DNA of 64,000 nt from Antarcticibacterium sp. 1MA-6-2 (GTDB lineage: Bacteria > Bacteroidota > Bacteroidia > Flavobacteriales > Flavobacteriaceae): positions 4,154,001 to 4,218,000 of the forward strand of contig NZ_CP091036.1 of the NCBI RefSeq assembly GCF_021535135.1, in the 5' to 3' direction. Position numbers and translations under genes: made by a program. This document shows, piece after piece, positions 7,759 through 17,524 of the stretch; the first letter of the stretch is position 1, and each line of letters opens with the position of its first letter. A model generated the notes under the pieces. It was not told the DNA's origin. It saw only the letters and a list, made by a program, of their open reading frames with translations, and ran no database searches.

Positions 7759-10073
7759 ATGAGAAAAATACAATCCCTATTACTGGTTTTTTGCTTTACT
7801 ATTTCCGCTAAATTGTCTATGCTCAGGAAAACGAAAGCCAAAAGGAGGAAGTAACACAAAAAGGCCATTTTAATGAGAATAAGTTTCGTCAACTTTATGA
7901 CCTTTTTTCTACACCCAATCAATATCGTACCGCTTCAGGTGCACCCGGGGAAGCTTATTATCAAAATCAGGCCGACTATAAAATGGATATTGAGCTTGAT
8001 GATAAAACCCAGCAATTAAAAGGGGTAGAAACTATAACTTATCATAATAATTCTCCCAATCCGCTGGAATATCTTTGGGTTCAACTGGATCAAAATATAC
8101 GAACTAAAGATTCGCCTGCCTTGCAAAAAGATGCAAGTGGGATACCTCCGGTTTCCAATCCGGGGAGTTTTGTAACTCAGTTTATGGAGGAGCCTTTTGA
8201 CGGTGGATTTAAAATTGAAGAAGTAAGTAAGGACGGGAAAGCTCTTCCTTATACCATAAATTTCACAATGATGCGAATAGATCTTCCGCAGCCATTAAAA
8301 CCGGGAGAGAGTTACTCATTTAAAATTAAATGGTGGTATCAAATTAACAATCACGTTACTGACAGAGCGAGATCGGGTTACGAACATTTTCCTGGAGATG
8401 GAAATAATGTTTATGTCATAGCCCAATTCTTTCCCCGCATGGCTGTTTACAATGATGTAGAAGGATGGCAGAATATGCAATTTTGGGGGAACGGTGAATT
8501 TGCCCTGCTTTTCGGGAATTATGAAGTAAATATTACTGTTCCCGCAGATCATATTTTAGATGGAACAGGGGAAATCCAGAACAGAAAAGAAGTTTATTCC
8601 CGTGAAATGATGAACTTGTATGAACAGGCTAAAAAGTCTTTTGACAAACCTGTTATTATTGTAACCCAGCAAGAAGCTGAAGCAGCTGAAAAAGGTTTTT
8701 CAGAAAAAAAGAAGACCTGGAAACTTAAGGCAGAGATGGTGAGAGATTTTGCCTTCACTACATCACGAAAATTTGTCGTTGATATGATGAATACAGATGT
8801 GATGGGAAAAAATGTGATGGCTATTTCTATGTATCCTAAAGAAGGAAACCCTCTGTGGGAGGAATATTCTACTCTTGCGGTGGCAAGTACTTTGAAGACC
8901 TATTCACATCACACTTTTCAATATCCTTATCATAAAGCAATTTCGGTTCATGCCAAAAATCAGGGGATGGAATATCCAATGATCTGTTGGAATTATGGAC
9001 GACCCGAGGAAGATGGTACTTACAGTGACAGAACTAAATTTGGAATGATTAGCGTGATTATTCACGAAGTGGGGCATAACTTTTTCCCAATGATCGTAAA
9101 TAGTGATGAAAGGCAATGGGGATGGATGGACGAAGGACTAAATACTTTCCTCCAGTATCTTGCTGAACAAAAATTTGGTAAAGAATATCCGCAGGCAATT
9201 GCGCCAAACGAGGTTTATCCTTCCAGGAGAGGTATTCCTGCCAATATCGTTCCTTATATGAAGGGCGACCAAAATTATATTGCTCCCATCATGAGCAATC
9301 CTGAGAATGTTTATCAACTGGGGAACAATGCCTACGGTAAACCTGCTACGGCTCTTAACATCCTGAGGGAAACTGTAATGGGTCCGGATTTATTTGATCA
9401 TGCGTTCAGGACCTATTCACAACGTTGGATGTTTAAACACCCAACACCCGAGGATCTTTTCAGAACAATGGAAGATGCATCTGGAGTTGATCTTGACTGG
9501 TATTGGAGAGGCTGGTTCTACAGTACCGATAATGTGGACATAGGAATTAAGGAGGTTAAAAAATATTATGTAACAGATAAGCCTACAAAGGATGGAATTG
9601 CACGATTAAAGCAATATGGAGTTGAAAATCCTGAAGAGGTAAAAGCTCTCTTTGTAGTAGAAGAAGGAAGTGAAGAATATTCTGAAGAAATGAAAGGCAG
9701 GACTCCCCTTGAAAATGTCCCCCGGCTTAATGAATATGTGATGGACAATTTTACACCTGCTGAAAGAGCCAGTTTAAAATCTCCAAAGTATTTCTACCAG
9801 ATCACTTTTGTAAAACCGGGAGGTCTCGTAATGCTTATGATAGTAGAATATACTTATGCTGATGGTACTTCAGAAAAAATTACCTATCCTGTTCAGGTTT
9901 GGAGAAAGAATGATAATGAAATAAGTAAGGCAGTAGCTACCGATAAGGAAATAGTAAAAATTGTAGTAGATCCCAATCTTGAAACTGCAGATGTAGATCT
10001 TAAAAACAATTCCTGGCCGGAAGAAGTGAAAGTGGACAAATTTGAACAATTTCGGGACAGTTCAGGAAACTAA
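7759..10073 (+). CDS. M1 family zinc metallopeptidase, exported, one N-terminal frameshift
   Basis: This exported aminopeptidase-like enzyme has about 770 residues. The zinc site is visible as IIHEVGHNFFP (HExxH, near nt 9058-9090) with the third ligand Glu in WMDEGLN 19 residues on. An N-terminal beta domain (LEYLWVQLDQN, GGFKIEEV) precedes it. ATG 7759 gives a signal peptide, and the frame needs one correction near 7810-7818 to join YAQENES to the body; the string GCTAAA there could be an RCCGGY remnant or an A-run error. The C-terminal part is beta-rich. It follows DUF6702 by 63 nt and ends in a strong terminator. Role: peptide degradation in the periplasm (inferred). Confidence 0.9.
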
Positions 10074-10093
10074 TTTAGTGTAAAAAAAATATT

Positions 10094-10117
10094 AAGCCGA
10101 CTTTAACGAGTCGGCTT
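10094..10117 (+). terminator. Rho-independent terminator after the M1 peptidase
   Basis: AAGCCGAC pairs with GTCGGCTT around an 8-nt loop, followed by CTTCTTTTTTT. It closes the transcription unit that starts with the tandem paralogs. Confidence 0.9.
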
Positions 10118-10140
10118 CTTTTTTTGGATAAATTTGTGGT

Positions 10141-10148
10141 TATATTTG
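10141..10148 (+). promoter_or_regulatory. Bacteroidota-type -7 box for tatA
   Basis: TATATTTG matches the TAnnTTTG consensus used by the Bacteroidota primary sigma factor and lies 6 nt before the tatA ATG at 10155, so the mRNA would have almost no leader. A good -33 TTG at the usual spacing was not found. Confidence 0.5.
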
Positions 10149-10154
10149 TGTGCT

Positions 10155-10433
10155 ATGATTCATCTTCCTTTATTTATTAGTGGAGCAGAAATTGCCTTTA
10201 TAATGTTTATACTGGTAATGGTTTTTGGTGCCGATAAAATTCCCGAAATCGCCAGAGGTCTTGGGAAAGGAATGCGCACTTTACGGGATGCTTCCAATGA
10301 CATCAAAAATGAGATCACCAAAAGTGCCGAAAAACAAGGTATAGATTCTGATATTTCAAAGGATGTTCGGCAGGAAATAAGCAAAGTTAAAGAAGACATT
10401 GAAGAAATTACCTCTGTAAAAAGGCGTTTCTAG
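10155..10433 (+). CDS. tatA: Twin-arginine translocase subunit TatA/TatE family
   Basis: This protein of 92 residues has one N-terminal membrane helix (FISGAEIAFIMFILVMVF) followed by the conserved hinge and amphipathic helix FGADKIPEIARGLGKGM, then a charged tail. These are the TatA/B hallmarks. ATG 10155 is preferred because it places the helix at the N terminus; an ATG at 10134 would add seven residues. TatA multimers form the pore for folded-protein export. No tatC is adjacent. Confidence 0.93.
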   Translation: MIHLPLFISGAEIAFIMFILVMVFGADKIPEIARGLGKGMRTLRDASNDIKNEITKSAEKQGIDSDISKDVRQEISKVKEDIEEITSVKRRF

Positions 10434-10483
10434 ATACTTTCTTCCTTTTACAAACAAGTCTTAACTTCTTAAGATCTTCTTTC

Positions 10484-11165
10484 CTACTTAACTCTTGTAA
10501 TACTTAGTCCATCTCTTATTGGTAGCATGACCGTCTCAAGTCTGTCATCCTGTGCAATTCTTTTATTGTATTCTATTAAAGCAATAGTAGAAAGATCGTC
10601 CTCTTTCACTAGGTTCCACTACTTTTCCACTCCATAGTACATTATCTGTAAGAAGAATTCCTCCCGGATTAATTCTATCTATCAACAAGTCCAGATAGGC
10701 CGGATAATTTGGTTTATCGGCGTCCATAAAAACCAGGTCATATTTCAGGTCTAGTGTAGGAATAATATCTAATGCATTTCCCAGGTGTTGATGGATAAGG
10801 TTTTTGTAATTTGATAACTGAAAATATTTTTTCTGAAAATCTACCAGTTCCTCATTCACATCTATGGTGTGAAGTGCTCCTTCAGGATGTAAACCTTCTG
10901 CCAGGCATAAGGCTGAATATCCTGTGTAGGTTCCTAATTCAAGAATTGTTCGTGGCTTAACAATTTTTGAAATCATACTAAGTAACCTTCCCTGATAGTG
11001 GCCGCTCAACATTCGGGGCTGTAAAACTTTTTGATGAGTTTCCCTTGCCAGTTCTTTTAGTAATGGAGGTTCCTGTTGAGTGTGATTTACTGAATATTCA
11101 TCTAAGGATTCGGGGATAAAATGCATAAGGGTCGTTTTAGCAAATTTAATAAACTCTACCGCCAT
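10484..11165 (-). CDS. Class I SAM-dependent O-methyltransferase, frameshift at C terminus
   Basis: It resembles the caffeoyl-CoA/catechol O-methyltransferase family (methyltransferase 3). Visible motifs are the SAM loop ILELGTYTGYSALCLAEGL, the acidic HTIDVNEE, the metal-binding FMDADKPNY and TDNVLWSGKVVEP. The frame breaks just after VVEP; the tail continues in another frame as EDDLSTIALIEYNKRI...LPIRDGLSI and stops at 10484. Reading ACTAGGT at 10608-10614 as ACCGGT restores Glu-Pro-Val-Lys and the family length of about 226 residues. The likely substrate is a catechol or phenolic compound; unknown here. It is divergent from kynU, whose product pathway makes hydroxy-aromatic acids, but a link is only speculation. 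Confidence 0.88.
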
Positions 11166-11244
11166 TAAAATGAATTTCCTTTAAATGGATGTGCAGCTTT
11201 TTGATGCAGCTTTTTAATGGTATTTTTACTGCAAAACTATAGTT

Positions 11245-12521
11245 ATGGATTTTGAGAATAGCCGGGATTTCGCCAGATCCCTGGATAAAAATGATGCTTT
11301 AGCTAAATATAAAGAGGAATTTTTATTTCCTGAAGTGGATGGGAAAAAAGTAATTTACTTCACGGGAAATTCCCTCGGGTTGCAACCCCGCTCTGCAGCA
11401 AAATATGTCAATGATATTATGGAAGATTGGGCGGAACTGGCTGTGGAAGGTCATTTTCATTCTAATAAACCCTGGTGGGACTATCACGAAAGATTTCCGG
11501 AAAAGTTAAGCAAAATTGTTGGAGCCAAACCCCACGAGGTGACAGTAATGAATACCCTTACAGTGAATCTTCATTTACTCATGGTGTCGTTCTATAGGCC
11601 TGCAGGTAAAAGATTTAAAATTATATGTGAGGAAAAAGCTTTTCCAAGCGACCAGTATATGATTGCCTCACAGGTGCGATTCCATGGATACGATCCACGT
11701 GAGGCTGTAGTGGAAATTAAAAAGCGGGAAGGAGAACATCATTTTAGAACCGAAGACATAGTTAAAAAAATAGAGGAAATTGGGGAGGAATGTGCGCTTG
11801 TTCTTATTGGGGGTGTCAATTACTATTCAGGGCAGGTGATGGACATGAAAACTATTACTGCCGCTTAGTCAAAAAATTGGTGCAAAAGTAGGATGGGATC
11901 TTGCACATGCTGCGGGAAATATTGAACTTAAGTTACATGACTGGAATGTAGATTTTGCAGCCTGGTGTAGCTACAAGTATATGAATTCCGGACCTGGGAA
12001 CGCTTCAGGATGTTTTGTACACGAGAGCTATCATAATAGGACTGACATTCCACGTTTTGAAGGCTGGTGGGGCCATAATAAGGAAAGAAGATTTTTAATG
12101 GAACCGAATTTCCAACCTGAACCAGATGCTAACGCCTGGCAAATTAGCAATGCTCCCGTTCTTGCTTTGGCACCCTACCTTGCGTCTATAGAGATGTTTG
12201 ATGAGGTAGGAATGCTTAGCATTAATAGAAAAGAGGAATAAAATTGTTGCTTACCTTGAATTCATACTTCAGGAAATTGCAAGGGAAGTGAATGGAAAAT
12301 TTGAAATAATTACTCCTATGCTGCAGGAAGAACGAGGGACGCAACTCTCTGTTTTTCTCCATGGAGAAGGAAAGGAGATTTTTAGGTATCTTATGAAGAA
12401 TGGTGTAATTACAGACTGGAGAGAACCTAATGTTATAAGATTGGCGCCTGCACCTTTTTACTGTTCTTTTGAAGATATGTATAAATTTGGACAAATCCTT
12501 AAAAGAGGTATTTTGGAGTAA
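11245..12521 (+). CDS. kynU: Kynureninase, two apparent frameshifts
   Basis: This PLP enzyme cleaves kynurenine or 3-hydroxykynurenine to (hydroxy)anthranilate and alanine. Visible blocks are YFTGNSLGLQP, VNYYSGQVMDMKTI, the cofactor Asp in GWDLAHAAGN and the PLP-lysine motif WCSYKYMNSGPGN, then FEGWWGH and a C-terminal domain ending RLAPAPFYCSFEDMYKF. Three frames are needed. Reading GCTTAGT at 11863-11869 as GCCGGT and GCTTAGC at 12214-12220 as GCCGGC restores one protein of about 425 residues, the family length. Together with kmo 4 kb away it forms the eukaryote-like kynurenine branch leading toward NAD. The start is ATG 11245, 80 nt from the divergent methyltransferase. Confidence 0.93.
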
Positions 12522-12577
12522 AAATCCCTATTTAGAATTTATTTGTCGTTAATATTTTTATCAAATTCTCCTGAAAT

Positions 12578-13507
12578 ATGATCTGTAGACTTTTAATTAT
12601 TTTGGCTTTAAGTTACCCCTTTGAATTCCGGGCTCAATCTCCTCAACAGGATTTGGAACTTGTGAAGGGTTTAAAAGAAATAACCCGTGACTTTAATGGA
12701 ACAGCAGGAGTATATGTTTACAATTTAAAAACTGGCAAAGAAGCCGCAATAAATCAGGACACTATTTTCCCCACGGCCAGTATAGTTAAAGTTCCAATTC
12801 TAATAGCACTATTTGACAAGATCAACAGCGGGGAACTTTCCCTGAACGACACCCTTATCTACCGGGATGAGCGGGTATATGGAGGATCAGGTTTAATGCA
12901 GTTTTTTAAGGACAGTACTCAAACAGATCTTCGTACCCTTGCAGCACTTATGATTACTTACAGTGATAATGTCACCTCCATTTGGAGCCAGGAACTGGCA
13001 GGTGGAGGAGAGGCAATAAACAAAATTATGGAGGAGCTGGGACTTCAAAATACCCGGGTGAATTCCAGAACGAAGGGCAGAGAAGAGAATTGGGAAGAAT
13101 TTGGATGGGGACAAACAACTCCTAAAGAAATGGCTTCGTTACTAGTGAAAATGAGGAACAGGAAATTAGTAAGTGCCGCGGCCAGTGACGAAATGTACCG
13201 GATGATGACAAATTCTTTTTATACCGATTATTCTCTTTCCCAAATTCCTCCTTACGTACAAACTGCGGCCAAGCAGGGAATGGTAGACAGGTCAAGATCG
13301 GAATTAGTGATGGTCAATGCTCCCGGTGGTGATTACGTTTTCTATGTGGCTACAAAAGAAAACGAAGATGCTTCCTGGGAATATGATAATGAAAGCTGGG
13401 TCTTACAAAGAAAAATTTCTGCTTACCTTTGGAATTATTTTGAACCTGAATCGAAATGGAAACCTGCTGATGGTTCTGAAAATTTAGTGAGAGGTCTTAA
13501 ATATTAA
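12578..13507 (+). CDS. Exported serine hydrolase of the beta-lactamase-2 (class A-like) family
   Basis: This 309-residue protein has a signal peptide. The Ser-x-x-Lys motif is Ser68-Ile-Val-Lys71, the Ser-Asp-Asn motif is 129-131, and the third box is Lys232-Gln-Gly rather than Lys-Thr/Ser-Gly. The segment that would carry the omega-loop Glu (ExxLN) of true class A beta-lactamases reads REENWEEFGWGQTTP and lacks the usual pattern. It is therefore a penicillin-interacting or general serine hydrolase fold, with beta-lactam hydrolysis unproven. It follows kynU on the same strand by 56 nt. Confidence 0.85.
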   Translation: MICRLLIILALSYPFEFRAQSPQQDLELVKGLKEITRDFNGTAGVYVYNLKTGKEAAINQDTIFPTASIVKVPILIALFDKINSGELSLNDTLIYRDERVYGGSGLMQFFKDSTQTDLRTLAALMITYSDNVTSIWSQELAGGGEAINKIMEELGLQNTRVNSRTKGREENWEEFGWGQTTPKEMASLLVKMRNRKLVSAAASDEMYRMMTNSFYTDYSLSQIPPYVQTAAKQGMVDRSRSELVMVNAPGGDYVFYVATKENEDASWEYDNESWVLQRKISAYLWNYFEPESKWKPADGSENLVRGLKY

Positions 13508-13509
13508 TT

Positions 13510-14211
13510 TTACAAAGTAGAATCCTGTTCCGCCTTTACTTCAATATCTGTAAAGTATAATTGAAAACTTCCGTCTTCACTCTTGTGCATTTGAGCTATA
13601 GTGATACCATTAAAAGTTTCGTAATCTTCCCAGGTAGTAGACATTGTTCTGCCTTGCGAAGATTCGTAGGTCCATTCCTTTATTAGAGAATTTTCGTTAT
13701 CCAGGAACAGGTGATAGGTGTCTCCCGGAGTATAACCACCATCGTTCGTATAAGAAATAGAGACCTGTCTCATTGGTTCTCCACTTATAGGTGCAACTGC
13801 ACTTCTGTTTTGCTCAAATTCATAATCACTCCACATGAGTTGGTATGGGAATAATAACCAATAGGAGTCGTTTATAAATTTCTGGTCTATAGATTTTTCC
13901 TCATCAGTAAGATCTCCGTCGTTAATATAGCTTAATGTACTTCCATTTTCTGTTAATTCCACTTTTTCATCCATTGGAAACCATTTCCAGGAGCGTTGAG
14001 ATCTCAGCGTGTCATTGACCTTCACGTTAAAAGTAAAATTCAATTGTTCTACATTTTCAAAATTACTGAAACCATTTGCAAGAGCAATTTCCGTAGTCAG
14101 TGGGTCTTTAGTAGTCTCCGTTTCTACAGAAGTAGAAGGGGTCGATTCATTTTTACAGCTTCCAAGGAAGAGAGAAATAGCAAGGAGAAAGTACAGTTTA
14201 TTCATATTCAA
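13510..14211 (-). CDS. Lipoprotein of unknown function
   Basis: This 233-residue protein has a lipoprotein signal (LYFLLAISLFLGS-C, Cys near residue 19) and a Ser/Thr-rich linker, followed by a beta-rich domain containing SQRSWKWFPMDEKVEL, YWLLFPYQLMWSDY and TTWEDYETFNGITI. That pattern (SWKWFPM... and W.DY) recurs in uncharacterised Bacteroidota lipoproteins. Two Met codons (14211 and 14205) are both possible starts. It converges on the beta-lactamase-like gene with 2 nt between stops. I do not recognise a function. Confidence 0.7.
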   Translation of the reverse strand: MNMNKLYFLLAISLFLGSCKNESTPSTSVETETTKDPLTTEIALANGFSNFENVEQLNFTFNVKVNDTLRSQRSWKWFPMDEKVELTENGSTLSYINDGDLTDEEKSIDQKFINDSYWLLFPYQLMWSDYEFEQNRSAVAPISGEPMRQVSISYTNDGGYTPGDTYHLFLDNENSLIKEWTYESSQGRTMSTTWEDYETFNGITIAQMHKSEDGSFQLYFTDIEVKAEQDSTL

Positions 14212-14261
14212 AGCTTTGTTTAAATGTAATAATAATTTCCTTCTAATTGGTAAGACTCCGG

Positions 14262-15030
14262 TTAAATGGCATTAATTGTCATTCCCCCATCTGCTACTAT
14301 ATTTTGGCTTAGTTATGTAGGAAGATTTTTCCATAGCAAGAAAAGCTATAATATTCGCAATTTCCCCGGCTTTTGCAACCCGCTTTAAAGGAGTGCGTTT
14401 TAGAATATTAACAATATTTTCTTCTTGGTAAAGATATCCCTGTGTTAATGGCGTTTCTGTAAACCATGGAGATACAGCGTTTACTCTAATTCCATCTATG
14501 GCCCATTCTACAGCCAAACTTCTGGTTTGTTGTAATAGTCCGGCTTTAGACATAGCATAGGGGGTTCCTGTTCCAACATCCTGAAGGGCTGCAACAGAGG
14601 CTACATTGATAACTGTACCTCCGGAACTCTTTTTAAGTAAGGGATAAAGCATTCGGCTTAGCTCAAAAGGAGAAAATAGATTTATTTCCAGGATCTTACG
14701 GTATTCCTCTTCAGTATACTCATTTGCTTTTTTCCTGATGTTGATTCCCGCGTTGTGAACGAGAATATCAAGCTTCTCCCATTTGCTCCTTACTTCTTCT
14801 AAAATGATATCTCTATCCTTTTGTACAGAAACATCGGCAACCAAACCTTTCACATCAAAATTCTTTTTCTGAAGTTCATTTTCCAACTCTTTGATATCCT
14901 CTTCCTTCCGGGCTGTAAAGATCACTTTTGCTCCCAAATTTAACAGCTCAATAACCGTTGCTTTGCCTATTCCCTTGCTTCCCCCACTTACTACAGCAGT
15001 ACATCCATTTAAATTCCACATCCTGTTCAT
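14262..15030 (-). CDS. Short-chain dehydrogenase/reductase (tropinone reductase-like), C-terminal frameshift
   Basis: This classical SDR shows the NAD(P) loop SGGSKGIGKA, the NAG motif LVHNAGINIR, the catalytic VASVAALQ Ser and Tyr-x-x-x-Lys in YAMSK, then the lid region SPWFTETPL. The extreme C terminus shifts frame after SSYIT. Reading GCTTAGT on the plus strand at 14307-14313 as GCCGGT gives ITGQNIVADGGMTINAI, the almost invariant SDR ending, with a stop at 14262. An alternative start at 15021 (MWNLNG) fits related proteins better. Substrate unknown. Confidence 0.88.
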
Positions 15031-15052
15031 CTCTAAATTTTTTAAATAAAAA

Positions 15053-15076
15053 AGCCCTTTGAAAATTCAAAGGGCT
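15053..15076 (-). terminator. Rho-independent terminator for the small membrane protein gene
   Basis: The perfect inverted repeat AGCCCTTTGAA / TTCAAAGGGCT has a 2-nt loop. On the minus strand it is followed by TTTTTTT. It separates the 51-residue membrane protein gene from the SDR gene downstream. Confidence 0.88.
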
Positions 15077-15096
15077 CCCAGTATTAATTTTTAAAA

Positions 15097-15252
15097 TTAC
15101 ATTCTTCTACCAGTCAGTAATTTATACAGAATTAAAATTACGGCTATCACAATTAAAATGTGAATAATACTTCCCAAATCTGGAAAAGCAAAGTAACCTA
15201 CTAGCCAGCCGATTACTAATAATACTACGATAAGCCAAATTAAATCTCTCAT
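15097..15252 (-). CDS. Small two-helix membrane protein, lmo0937 family
   Basis: This 51-residue ORF (MRDLIWLIVVLLVIGWLVGY...) is too short for most gene finders. It has two hydrophobic helices separated by FAFPDLGSIIH and a basic end LTGRRM, the layout of the lmo0937 family found in many Bacteroidota. The second helix reads ILIVIAVILILYKLL. A dedicated terminator follows 20 nt after its stop, which supports it being a real, separately transcribed gene. Function unknown; related genes are often stress-induced. Confidence 0.8.
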   Translation of the reverse strand: MRDLIWLIVVLLVIGWLVGYFAFPDLGSIIHILIVIAVILILYKLLTGRRM

Positions 15253-15671
15253 AATTTAAAGTTTTAATGTAACAATTAGTTACAAATTAATAGTTACTGA
15301 TTTTTAAAATAAAGCTGTACCATAACCAGGTAAAAAAAACTCCATTTCAAAAATCACATAACCTGGTTAGTTATTCTCTACGAATTTATACAATAGGAAG
15401 TCCAGGCGAAACTACTTTAACGAGTGTTTAACGAAATTTCTTAATTAAAAAGCGATTAAATAAGAAATTAATTTTTTTCTCCTTAATCCTGCAAGGATTT
15501 TTGTAAAAATTTCAATGAGACTAATAATAATGGGATTTTGAAATTCTAATTATGTTGATTAAATTATTAGATAAACTGAAATTGAAACTCTCCCGTTACC
15601 TAAAAATATTAACTTATTCAAACCACCACTAAAGTCTTTAGCAGGGTTAATTAGTTGAAACTTCTATTCTC
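15253..15671. other. Gene-free AT-rich interval
   Basis: No coding ORF is supported in these 419 nt. It contains the inverted repeat AACCAGGT/ACCTGGTT with a loop of about 34 nt (around 15327-15377) and a small hairpin AATCCT-GCA-AGGATT followed by T residues near 15485-15502. The region upstream of 15252 should hold the promoter of the small membrane protein, but no convincing box stands out. Confidence 0.5.
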
Positions 15672-15917
15672 TCAGCCTTCGTTCTCAAGTTTATTTATTT
15701 TAATATCATAATCTTCTATCACCTCCCGAACAGCATCTACATTATCTGAAGATTTTTGATGAGCCTCTTCCATTGCCTTTTCCAAATCAGCATCAGGATG
15801 CTGAAAGAGATCTGTAATTACATGGTTGATTTTATCAATAACACTTTCCTGGCTATTTTTAATGTCTTCTAATTTGTTGCGTATCTGGCGCATCTGGTCT
15901 AACTTTTCCTGATCCAT
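15672..15917 (-). CDS. Small coiled-coil hypothetical protein
   Basis: This 81-residue, highly charged protein is predicted to be all helical, with heptad-like hydrophobic spacing (IRNKLEDIKN, VIDKINHVITDLF, VREVIEDYDIKINKLENEG). There are no cysteines, signal peptide or membrane segment. It stands alone between the small membrane protein and kmo. I do not recognise the family. Confidence 0.6.
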   Translation of the reverse strand: MDQEKLDQMRQIRNKLEDIKNSQESVIDKINHVITDLFQHPDADLEKAMEEAHQKSSDNVDAVREVIEDYDIKINKLENEG

Positions 15918-16118
15918 TTTTCTATCTTTTAATTGTTTGATTATAACAAGTGGATATTTTTCTTCCAGTTGTTTATCGAAACTATTTTATCTAAAGTTAG
16001 CTATCCCAATGACAGAACCTGTTAATAATATAATAAATACCTCCCTGAAAGAATCCAATCATATGTAGGAGGGGTTACAGGGGCAGTTCTTATATATTTT
16101 AAGTACTTTTACTCTATG

Positions 16119-16140
16119 AATTTCGAAAATGCTCGAAATT
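16119..16140 (+). promoter_or_regulatory. Dyad just upstream of kmo (possible operator)
   Basis: The perfect dyad AATTTCGA-N6-TCGAAATT ends 21 nt before the kmo ATG. A near-consensus -7 box (TACTTTTA, 16104-16111) lies just upstream of it, so the dyad would sit at the start of the transcript. It could be a repressor operator or a 5'-UTR hairpin. This is inference from position and symmetry only. Confidence 0.45.
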
Positions 16141-16161
16141 ATATATAGTTAGAAAAATCGA

Positions 16162-17524
16162 ATGCAACACCCCAGGAATATAGCTGTTATTGGTTCGGGA
16201 CTGGTAGGATCTCTACTGGCTCTTTATTTACGAAAAAACGGGCATACTGTTACTGTCTTTGATAGACGGCAGGACGTAAGAACTGTTGAATTTTCAGGAA
16301 GGTCCATTAACCTGGCAATGTCCAACCGGGGCTGGGCAGCTTTAAGGAAGATTGACGTCGAGGATGAGGTTAGAAAACTAGCACTCCCACTGGATAAGAG
16401 GGCAATGCATGTCAATGACAAACCTTTGTATTTTCAAAAATATGGTAAAGAAGGGGAAGCAATCTGGTCTATTTCCAGAGGATTGTTGAATAGAAAAATG
16501 ATTGACCTTGCAGAAGAAGCAGGAACCGAATTTAAATTTGAGGAAAAGGTTTGGGATATTGATTTGGCAGAGGCTAAAATTTATACCGGAAAAACCGAAA
16601 AGAGTGAATGGAACGAATACCAGTATGATCTCGTTTTTGGGGCCGATGGAGCTTTTTCCCGGGTAAGGCATAAAATGCAAAGGCAAAGTAGGTTCAATTA
16701 TTCCCAGCATTTTATTGAGGTGGGTTATAAAGAGTTAACTATTCCCGCTAACGAAGATGGATCTCATAAACTTGATAATACTTCATTCCATATCTGGCCA
16801 AGAGGTGAGTTTATGCTTATCGCCATGCCTAATATAAATGGCAGTTTTACCTGCACCTTATTTTTGCCTTTTGAGGGTCCTGTTTCTTTTGAGAACATCA
16901 AGACCGAGAAGGAGGCAGATGAATTTTTTGTAAAGTATTTCCCGGACATCCGGGACGAGATTTCAAATCTAAAACGTGACTTCTTTCGCAATCCCACAAG
17001 TGCAATGGTGACTATGAAATGTTATCCCTGGACTTTTAATGATAAGGTTGCATTAGTGGGAGATTCAGCTCACGCTATAGTTCCATTTTACGGGCAGGGG
17101 ATGAATGCAGGTTTTGAGGATATCTCGGTTTTGGATGATCTAATAAAAGAACATGGAGATGATTGGGAAATGATTTTCCAGCAGTATCAGGAATTGAGAA
17201 AACCCAATGCTGATGCAATTGCAGAATTAAGTTACCGCAATTTTATTGAAATGAGCAATAAAACTGCAACTCCCGAATTTTTGCTTCGGAAGAAAATTGA
17301 AAATCGCTTTGCTGAAAATTTTCCTGAAAAATGGATTCCACTTTACTCGCGGGTAACTTTTTCAAATAAACCTTATGCTGAAGCTCTTGCGATAGGAGAC
17401 TAAGCAGAGGGAGATTATGGATAAAGTCATGAAAACTAAAGACATAGCTCAAAAGTGGAACAGTCCCGAAATAGAAGAACTAATACTTCATCTTTTAAAA
17501 GATCAAAACATAGAAATTAATTAA
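16162..17524 (+). CDS. kmo: Kynurenine 3-monooxygenase, C-terminal frameshift
   Basis: This FAD-dependent hydroxylase converts kynurenine to 3-hydroxykynurenine. The FAD dinucleotide motif is near the N terminus (VIGSGLVGSLLALYLRKNGH), the GR-INLA motif follows as FSGRSINLAMSNRG, and the second FAD motif is VALVGDSAHAIVPFYGQGMN. The frame hits a stop after AIGD. Reading ACTAAGC at 17399-17405 as ACCGGC gives GDRQREIM, exactly the family motif, and the protein continues (KVMKTKDIAQKW) to 17524, about 453 residues. Its last 4 nt overlap the convergent antiporter gene. It partners with kynU upstream. Confidence 0.95.

Noticed and set aside
12578..13507. Class A beta-lactamase resistance gene
   Set aside because: Missing the ExxLN omega-loop Glu pattern and KTG box; called a serine hydrolase of the fold instead.
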